From an uncultured Oscillospiraceae bacterium (GTDB lineage Bacteria > Bacillota > Clostridia > Oscillospirales > Acutalibacteraceae): a DNA stretch of 37,321 bases. The DNA is taken from positions 1 through 37,321 of the forward strand of contig UQLR01000020.1 of NCBI GenBank assembly GCA_900541975.1, in the 5' to 3' direction. This document shows positions 32,147 through 37,321 of this stretch, piece after piece (position 1 is the stretch's first letter; each line of letters starts with the position of its first letter). A program made the position numbers and the translations under genes. The notes beneath the pieces are model-generated. The model ran no database searches. It saw only the letters and a program-made list of their open reading frames with translations, and was not told where the DNA came from.

Positions 32147-32974
32147 TTAATCCAGTGCTTTCACTTCGATGTTATCTGGCAGAGGATAAGCAATTTCACA
32201 CTGGTTGGTATACAGTTCTCTTTTTGTATGCTCGCCAGTTTCCTGATTTACTTCCTCACGGCAGACAACCGAAATCTGATAAATTATTTCATTCCGTTTT
32301 ATATAAGAAACAGATGAATTAAAGACGGTATAATTTGTATGTACCGGCTTTTGCGATAAAATTTTCCCATACATATATTTGCCATCAAACAAAATTACAA
32401 CTTGAAAGGAATGATTTGTCCCATTCCGAACTTTTAAGTCCAGCCAGCCTTCACTGATGGTTGCGTCTGTCCCGAACGGCAGATCTTCTGTTGTGGATGG
32501 GAAAGATTCAACAGCATGCCCGTGCCTTTCTATAATAGTCATTGGCGTGTGTAAAAACATCCAAAACAGCATATTGCTTAACTGGCACAGGCCACCGCCG
32601 TAAGAGCCAACAATTTTTCCATTCACAAAATTTAAGCCATCTTTATAGGGTGTATGGCGATCGGCATAACGAGTAAGCCAGAAGAAGGAAAACGTTTCAT
32701 TTGGAGCAATCACAAGTTTATCCATTGTTTTTGCAGCCAATTTCAGGTTGTGTACCTTATTGTATTGAAACTGAATATCAAAACCGCTGTTCTCATTTAC
32801 CATTAACGCAGAGGTTTCAAATACCACATTGGGTAAGAGCCTTTCTGAAATAGTACTTGCATACCTGTTCCCGTCAAACTTCATTTTTAAATAGCGGCAT
32901 TGCTTTTTTTGCCATCTGCGAAACGGCAACAGAAACGGAAATATTTGTGTTAGTCTTTTTCTTGACATCATCAT
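32147..32974 (-). CDS. vanW: VanW-family protein
   Basis: 275 aa from the first ATG of a triple ATG (32974, 32971, 32968; GGGG lies just upstream), the same length as VanWG. VanW core: LLPNVVFETSALMVNENSG, NETFSFFWL and the SYGGGLCQLSNMLFWM signature. VanW proteins accompany vanB and vanG clusters; biochemical role unknown, not essential for resistance. It is the first gene after the terminator at 33005-33046, where the prototype operon has vanY, and is followed by vanG after 86 bp. Confidence 0.92.
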   Translation of the reverse strand: MMMSRKRLTQIFPFLLPFRRWQKKQCRYLKMKFDGNRYASTISERLLPNVVFETSALMVNENSGFDIQFQYNKVHNLKLAAKTMDKLVIAPNETFSFFWLTRYADRHTPYKDGLNFVNGKIVGSYGGGLCQLSNMLFWMFLHTPMTIIERHGHAVESFPSTTEDLPFGTDATISEGWLDLKVRNGTNHSFQVVILFDGKYMYGKILSQKPVHTNYTVFNSSVSYIKRNEIIYQISVVCREEVNQETGEHTKRELYTNQCEIAYPLPDNIEVKALD

Positions 32975-33004
32975 CGCCCCTTTGGGATATGCATAAAACA
33001 AAAA

Positions 33005-33046
33005 CACTCTTGTATTGGCGCTTTTATTGTACCAATAACAAGAGTG
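33005..33046 (-). terminator. Strong hairpin terminator between vanS and vanW
   Basis: On the minus strand CACTCTTGTTATTGG pairs with CCAATACAAGAGTG (arms at 33046-33032 and 33018-33005, one bulged base), followed by TTTTTGTTTT. It stands 60 bp after vanS and 30 bp before vanW, in the space that carries vanY and its promoter in the prototype operon. It may end the vanURS transcript, separating sensor genes from resistance genes. Confidence 0.75.
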
Positions 33047-33108
33047 TGATTTATTCGCTCGCTTACAAGGTATTCTACTGTTTTTCTGTGGAATTTCTTA
33101 CAATTTTT

Positions 33109-34260
33109 CTACGAGAGGGGCAACGTAACGGTAAACTCAATCAAATCATTTTTGCTATTTGCAGTAATCGTGCCATGATGAAGTTCGACAATTCGTTTGG
33201 CAATGGCAAGCCCTAATCCGGCTCCGCCACTACGTGTACTTCGGGATACATCCAGTCTGAAGAATTGTTCAAAAATACGCCCCAGATTTTCATTTGAAAT
33301 CGTATCGCCATGATTGATAAATTTAACCATCACATCATCGCTTTGTCGAACAACTGTAACATTGACTTCTGTACCCGGGTAGCTATAAATGACAGCATTC
33401 CGCAAGAGGTTATCAAACGCACGCTGAATTTTATTGGCGTCACAGCGTAATATTAAATCGTCGGGAATTTGGAGATTGCAGGTCAGGCCCTTTTCTTGCA
33501 GCATGGGTTTAAATTCAAAGGCAAGCTGCTCCAATAAACGCGTTAAATTGATTGTGCTGTATTGCAGCGAAATGTCGGTCAAATTAAACCGGGCAATATC
33601 GAAAAATTCATTGATTAAATCTTCCAATCGCTCTGCCTTTTCTAGGGAAATTGAAAGGTATCTTTCCTGCAAATCTTCCGAAATGTGCCGCTCATCCCGT
33701 AGCAAATTTAAGTAACCAATGACTGAAGCAAGTGGTGTTTTCAAATCATGGGCTAGGTACAAAATCAGGTCGTTTTTTCTGGCGGTTTCTTCCTTCAGAA
33801 TTTGCTCATGGCTTCTCATCTGTGCTTTAATTTCGGACATTTGTGTTGCAATATCGCTGTAATCTTCTGGAAAGATATCTGCTGCATCTTTTTCCGAAAG
33901 AATATAGTCATGCAGCATTTTCCCAATCTCTTTTGTGTTCTTTCTTACTCTGGACCCGGCATACAGATAAGACACCCATGTTACAACAAGTACCCCGATA
34001 AGGAGAATGCCTATTACTGCCACAAAAAACAGTTGTTTTAACATATCCCAGTTTGGTCGTTGAATAATACCCACCTTCCCCACATCGGGGATATACTCTT
34101 CATATGTTGTCATATAGTTATTTTCAAACCAGTCCACAATCATTCCATTTAGAATAGTATCAAAAAACCAAAAGACTACAAACGTGGCCAGCATAAGGAC
34201 AAGAAAAATAACAACGATACGGAGTAACTTTTTTGATTTACTACTCAATTTCATATCCAA
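33109..34260 (-). CDS. vanS: VanS: membrane histidine kinase
   Basis: 383 aa (VanSG about 367). Two membrane helices (12-33 and 77-99) with a short 43-residue extracellular loop, HAMP-like linker, phosphorylated His171 (YLAHDLKTPLASVIG), N-box (DNLLRNAVIYS) and G-boxes (GGAGLGLAIAKRIV). It senses glycopeptide and controls VanR by phosphorylation and dephosphorylation. ATG start inside the 3' end of vanR (20-bp overlap). Confidence 0.93.
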   Translation of the reverse strand: MDMKLSSKSKKLLRIVVIFLVLMLATFVVFWFFDTILNGMIVDWFENNYMTTYEEYIPDVGKVGIIQRPNWDMLKQLFFVAVIGILLIGVLVVTWVSYLYAGSRVRKNTKEIGKMLHDYILSEKDAADIFPEDYSDIATQMSEIKAQMRSHEQILKEETARKNDLILYLAHDLKTPLASVIGYLNLLRDERHISEDLQERYLSISLEKAERLEDLINEFFDIARFNLTDISLQYSTINLTRLLEQLAFEFKPMLQEKGLTCNLQIPDDLILRCDANKIQRAFDNLLRNAVIYSYPGTEVNVTVVRQSDDVMVKFINHGDTISNENLGRIFEQFFRLDVSRSTRSGGAGLGLAIAKRIVELHHGTITANSKNDLIEFTVTLPLS

Positions 34261-34939
34261 CCCCCCAGACTGTTTTAATAAATTTCGGTTTTTTTGCAGG
34301 CTCGTTCATCTTTTCTCTGAGCCGCCCAATATGTGCCATCACCGTGTTGTTATTATTCAAATATTTTTCTTTCCACACAGCTTCAAATAATTCTTCTGAT
34401 GGGACGACCTTTCCTTGATGCTCACACAGATACCACAGAATTGAAAATTCTGTGGGCGTTAATTGCAATTCTTTCCCAAATAAAAAGCACTTATGGCTAT
34501 CCTTGTTGATTATCAATCCTCTGATGTCGTATTCATTCTTTTCGGCAGGCTGAATCTGTGTAGAATTGTTATATCTCTGGTAACGTCTTAACTGTGTTTT
34601 TACTCGTGCAACAACTTCTAAAGGATTAAAGGGCTTGGTGATGTAGTCATCTGCACCGATGGTAAGCCCCATGATTTTTTCACCATCTTCAATCTTGGCT
34701 GTCAGCATAATAACCGGGAAATAGAATTTTTCCCGTATTTTCTGACAAATACGAAACCCATCAATATCAGGAAGCATAATGTCCAGTATGGCTAAATCAA
34801 TTTTTGCTTCTTCAATGCATTTCAAAGCACCGGTACCATTATAAAACTTATAAACGGTATAATTTTCGTTTTTTAGATAGACTTCCAGCAAATCGGCTAT
34901 CTCTTTTTCATCATCTACTACTAAAATTTTTTCGCTCAT
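34241..34939 (-). CDS. vanR: VanR: OmpR/PhoB-type response regulator
   Basis: 232 aa (VanRG 235). Start at 34939 is preferred over the longer frame; its AAGGAGC site lies inside the end of vanU. Receiver with D9D10, phospho-acceptor Asp53 and Lys102 (TKPFNPLE); winged-helix C-domain with LTPTEFSILWYLCEH and GVGYEIE at the end. Phospho-VanR activates the van promoters. One base separates it from the vanU stop codon. Confidence 0.94.
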   Translation of the reverse strand: MSEKILVVDDEKEIADLLEVYLKNENYTVYKFYNGTGALKCIEEAKIDLAILDIMLPDIDGFRICQKIREKFYFPVIMLTAKIEDGEKIMGLTIGADDYITKPFNPLEVVARVKTQLRRYQRYNNSTQIQPAEKNEYDIRGLIINKDSHKCFLFGKELQLTPTEFSILWYLCEHQGKVVPSEELFEAVWKEKYLNNNNTVMAHIGRLREKMNEPAKKPKFIKTVWGVGYEIE

Positions 34940-34940
34940 C

Positions 34941-35156
34941 TTATTGCTCCTTATATTCGGGTACGGCTTCCATGATATCCCCAAAATCACATTTCAGAAA
35001 TTCGCATATATTCAACAGAACAGGAAGCGTAACATTTTCATTTTTACTGAGTTTAGTAAATGTACTTTTACTTGCTCCAACCGCTTCCCGTAATTGACTT
35101 TTTTTCATTCCTTTATCTATCAATAGTTTCCAAAGCTTATTATAGCTGACCTTCAT
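34941..35156 (-). CDS. vanU: VanU: Cro/C1-type helix-turn-helix activator of the vanG operon
   Basis: 71 aa (VanUG about 75); start at 35156 with GGAGG upstream, not the longer frame to 35231, which would include the promoter. XRE-type HTH: KGMKKSQLREAVGASKSTFTKL as recognition unit (quoted in part), LNICEFLKCDFGDIME. VanU is described as a transcriptional activator of the vanG type operon. It is co-transcribed with vanR: vanU's stop TAA is one base before vanR's ATG. Confidence 0.92.
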   Translation of the reverse strand: MKVSYNKLWKLLIDKGMKKSQLREAVGASKSTFTKLSKNENVTLPVLLNICEFLKCDFGDIMEAVPEYKEQ

Positions 35157-35187
35157 GTGTACGCCTCCATTCCAATATAATGCTTGT

Positions 35188-35216
35188 ATTATAGTGTATT
35201 GCGACCGCTTTTGCAA
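35188..35216 (-). promoter_or_regulatory. Promoter of vanURS
   Basis: On the minus strand TTGCAA (35216-35211) and TATAAT (35193-35188) with a 17-bp spacer; transcription starts about 25 bp before the vanU ATG. No consensus promoter is equally clear in front of vanW. Confidence 0.75.
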
Positions 35217-35393
35217 TTGTTTAGCCTGCATTTTAAGACTTTTAGTTTGCCAATTTTGTTACAATAGATATCACGATTGGCATCCGGCTTCTTTTTGCAA
35301 AGGCCTCTATTTACAAGGGGGACCCTACACAATTTAACCATAGATCGGAGGTATGTCTGTTTTAAAACTTAGAATATCCTCCTATATTTTCTT

Positions 35394-36167
35394 CTAACAG
35401 AGAATATAATCCGTGATGCAATCGCAGCAGTGAATATAGGTTGTACCGTTAATGGTAAGCCTCTCGTTGGTGGGAAGCGCTTCGTTCCATTTCTTTTTAT
35501 AATGGTCCATAGCCCAATCATCACGATTGAATCTACGCCAGAGAATTGTCTTACCGTTCTGATCAAGGAAGTGCTCGGAGGCCACGCCACAGTTATAAGT
35601 TTCAATATCCATAACACAAACGGTATCGTAGTTCTTACCGCCAATTGTTACAGTATATCGTCCTACAATATCAAGCAGAAATTTCTTTTTGGCACTTGTA
35701 ACTACAGCGCCGGTTCTTTTGATGTCTCCCTTTGGAGCAAGATGGGTTTCGTTTCCAGCGTTGTCTTCTCCAAATCCCCAATTAGGCATGAATTCCTCTC
35801 CATCGAGGAATGTAATGTAGTTTCTCACATCGCCATCATTTCTGAGCGTGGCAAGATATCGACAATGGGTATCGGTGAGCTGGGCAACAAAGGTGCGGTT
35901 GATTACATCGGATCTACCGGAATAAGATGCTTCTCGTGCAGGTATCTCCACACCTTCAATCCCATGCACCTTCGCTTTGCCGGTAACTTGCATGTCATAT
36001 ACATGGCTGCACTTACGGGAGGGAATATCATACATACCCCAAGACAATTTCTTACCAAACTTCGGTACCAAAAACCATCCCATTAATTCTTCCCACCGCA
36101 CCGCAAACGGCTTCTTGTTACTTGTTTCAATCTTGTATTCTGGCATAAATTCGGGTAGCTTTTTCAT
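35394..36167 (-). CDS. Unknown 257-aa protein downstream of sigma gene
   Basis: ATG with AAGGAGAAG upstream; begins MKKLPEFMPEYKIETSNKKP. Soluble, aromatic-rich, mixed alpha/beta, with repeated WxxxD-type segments (LSWGMYDIPSRKC, NWGFGEDNAGNE, ILWRRFNRDDWAMDHYKKKW) and a CCDCITDYILC C-terminus. It begins 15 bp after the sigma gene, with which it likely forms an operon. I recall similar proteins encoded next to ECF-type sigma genes in Clostridia, but no function; it does not look like a membrane anti-sigma factor. Confidence 0.7.
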   Translation of the reverse strand: MKKLPEFMPEYKIETSNKKPFAVRWEELMGWFLVPKFGKKLSWGMYDIPSRKCSHVYDMQVTGKAKVHGIEGVEIPAREASYSGRSDVINRTFVAQLTDTHCRYLATLRNDGDVRNYITFLDGEEFMPNWGFGEDNAGNETHLAPKGDIKRTGAVVTSAKKKFLLDIVGRYTVTIGGKNYDTVCVMDIETYNCGVASEHFLDQNGKTILWRRFNRDDWAMDHYKKKWNEALPTNERLTINGTTYIHCCDCITDYILC

Positions 36168-36182
36168 ATGGACTTCTCCTTT

Positions 36183-36662
36183 TCATATACCGGAGCAATA
36201 CGGATATAGATTTTTAAAATTTTGCTTTGCTGTGTGAAGTCGGCTTTTTACTGTGCCAATCGGAATATTTAGCTGTTTCGCAATCTCTGCCTGGGGCAGC
36301 TCTTTGTAGAAGAAAAGATACAGGATTTGCTTGTCTTTATCGCCTAGCAAATCCAAGGTTTCTCTTACGGTGGGAATCTCAGATATACCGTGCCTGCCAT
36401 CCGGCAATTCTTTTTCCAATAATTCATCTATCGAAATTTCAAGCTGACTGGCTTTCTTACGAAAATAGTCGTTGCATTTATTTCTTGCAATACTGATTAC
36501 CCAAGCCTTGAAGGAGCTTTTATTTTTAAGTAGAGAAAATTTTTGATAAGCGGTCAAATAGACTTCCTGCAGCACATCGTCTGCTTTTGCGTTCAATTGT
36601 AATTTGACAAAACGCTCAATTCAAATACGTTCCGATCGAAGCAGCTTTTCAAATTCATCCAT
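36183..36662 (-). pseudogene. ECF-type sigma-70 factor gene with premature TGA at codon 14
   Basis: The natural start is ATG 36662 (GGGAGTG upstream), reading MDEFEKLLRSERI, then TGA at 36623-36621, then IERFVKLQLNAKADDVLQEVYL in the same frame. Beyond the stop all sigma regions are intact: region 2 (AKADDVLQEVYLTAY, KAWVISIARNKCNDYF) and region 4 (YLFFYKELPQAEIA, GTVKSRLHTAKQNFK). A TTG at 36596 could restart translation and yield 137 aa lacking the first helix of region 2. The rest of the gene shows no decay, so the change is recent, an error, or tolerated by restarting. Confidence 0.75.
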
Positions 36663-36891
36663 ATCATCACTCCCTTTGGTCTATTCGCAATTAAAACCGG
36701 CTTCGCTAATATAGACAGATTTTAACACGGAAAAGTTCATTGGCAGTAAATGTTTTTGAGTTTTGCGTATTTGCCTGCAATATTTATAGCGTTGCAAGTG
36801 TGTAAACTTTAACGATACCCATCTTATAAAAAATACTATCATAAGTCAGAACTCCTGCTGATAAGGGCAAAAAAGATCGGATTATTAAATG

Positions 36892-36955
36892 AGCCAATCT
36901 CATTATTTGTAGGTTCCAAGCTCTGCAAAAAATGAGGTTGGTTATCTTTTTGGTT
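36892..36955 (+). terminator. Hairpin with weak T tract
   Basis: CCAATCTCATT pairs with AATGAGGTTGG (one G-U wobble); the loop is about 28 nt and a T-rich stretch follows (TTATCTTTTTGG). Belongs to an unidentified transcript. Confidence 0.4.
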
Positions 36956-36970
36956 TCCCATTAACATGGC

Positions 36971-37002
36971 AAAAACCGTCGATTTTATATCGACGGTTTT
37001 TT
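36971..37002. terminator. Bidirectional terminator
   Basis: AAAAACCGTCGAT (36971-36983) pairs with ATCGACGGTTTTT (36989-37001); T runs on both strands make it usable in either direction. Confidence 0.8.
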
Positions 37003-37321
37003 ATGTTGCATGTTTAAAAAATAGCAGTTATCAGGTTGTCAATATACGTTGCTTTCTCAGAAAATATATGGATACAGACCTTTTCTTCCCAGAAGATCGC
37101 GCTGTTTGATGCAACTACCTGCGCTTGCAGACAGGCTAACGGCGCCTGCACGGCGTTGGCAACCTTTTGGCGTTGAATGTACAATGTGTTGGCATGGGTA
37201 TCTTTTTTGTCAGTGTGTTCCACTAAGAGCCGTCGGGTTTTAGTGGTGGTTTCTTTCTATTTCTGCATTTATAAAAATTTAAGCGCCTTAAAATAGATCT
37301 AAAGTTTTATTTATTCAGAAG
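37003..37321. other. Intergenic or unresolved end of window
   Basis: A 69-codon minus-strand frame (37223-37014, GTG start, EHTDKKDTHANTLY...) fills part of it and could be a gene remnant, but it has no good ribosome binding site and no recognisable motif. I see nothing else. The stretch 36663-36891 before it likewise holds only the promoter region of the sigma gene. Confidence 0.3.

Noticed and set aside
33008..33108. Remnant of vanY between vanS and vanW
   Set aside because: The 100-bp space holds the hairpin and AT-rich sequence only; no VanY motif is readable in any frame.
36621..36623. Selenocysteine reading of TGA in the sigma gene
   Set aside because: Sigma factors have no known selenocysteine, position is not catalytic and no SECIS-like structure stands out immediately after it.
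37014..37223. 69-aa minus-strand frame as a gene
   Set aside because: No ribosome binding site, no recognisable family and no supporting context; mentioned only as unresolved.

Overview
The window looks like DNA from an anaerobic, probably gut-associated, low-to-mid GC Firmicute of class Clostridia. The evidence is a Tn1549-type conjugation protein, multi-copy large serine recombinases, strong AGGAGG ribosome binding sites, intrinsic terminators everywhere, a LysM-CAP protein of the sporulating-Firmicute type and a VanG-type glycopeptide resistance operon. I cannot name the species from sequence alone.

Region 1 (1 to about 21.7 kb) is the right-hand part of an integrative and conjugative element (ICE). 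It opens inside a CD1108-family conjugation protein with an M23 peptidase domain (2-1336). Next comes a near-perfect promoter whose transcript would begin with about 14 tandem CAGA units and end at a strong terminator, directly upstream of a LytTR regulator (1779-2495). Behind the regulator is a same-strand cluster: a Ca-binding-repeat plus C39-like cysteine peptidase protein, an unknown 173-aa protein, three different dynamin-like GTPases (4206-6062, 6099-8117, 8421-10388) and a small glycine/alanine-rich membrane-hairpin protein. This cluster is my best candidate for an undescribed system: three non-identical membrane-remodelling GTPases carried as ICE cargo with a protease-like partner and a dedicated regulator. 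A second, more AT-rich cargo patch follows (11.0-13.7 kb): a stand-alone SpoT/Mesh1-like HD hydrolase, small unknowns and a NADAR-like gene broken by one extra T in a T7 run. The ICE maintenance module closes the region: a sigma-like regulator, a roughly 550-bp structured non-coding stretch, a DinG-type helicase, a resolvase-domain stub, a 59-aa SHOCT-like protein and three tandem large serine recombinase genes, the middle one lacking a catalytic domain.

Region 2 (21.7-27.7 kb) looks like ordinary chromosome: a four-helix-type protein, a P2A-type cation ATPase behind a promoter, structured leader and terminator (riboswitch-like arrangement), a secreted LysM-CAP protein, a DUF378 membrane protein, a zinc-ribbon membrane protein and tRNA-Leu(GAG). 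Three copies of a dispersed repeat with a terminator-like hairpin lie at 21.8, 27.7 and 27.9 kb.

Region 3 (28.1-35.2 kb, minus strand) is a complete vanG-type operon in the order vanU-vanR-vanS-vanW-vanG-vanXY-vanT. It lacks the vanY found in the enterococcal prototype; a strong hairpin terminator occupies the vanS-vanW junction. The products sense the drug (RS, plus the activator U), make D-Ser (T), join it to D-Ala (G) and remove D-Ala-ended precursors (XY). Beyond it lie an unknown gene and an ECF-type sigma gene with an in-frame TGA near its start, then about 660 bp with terminators but no convincing gene.
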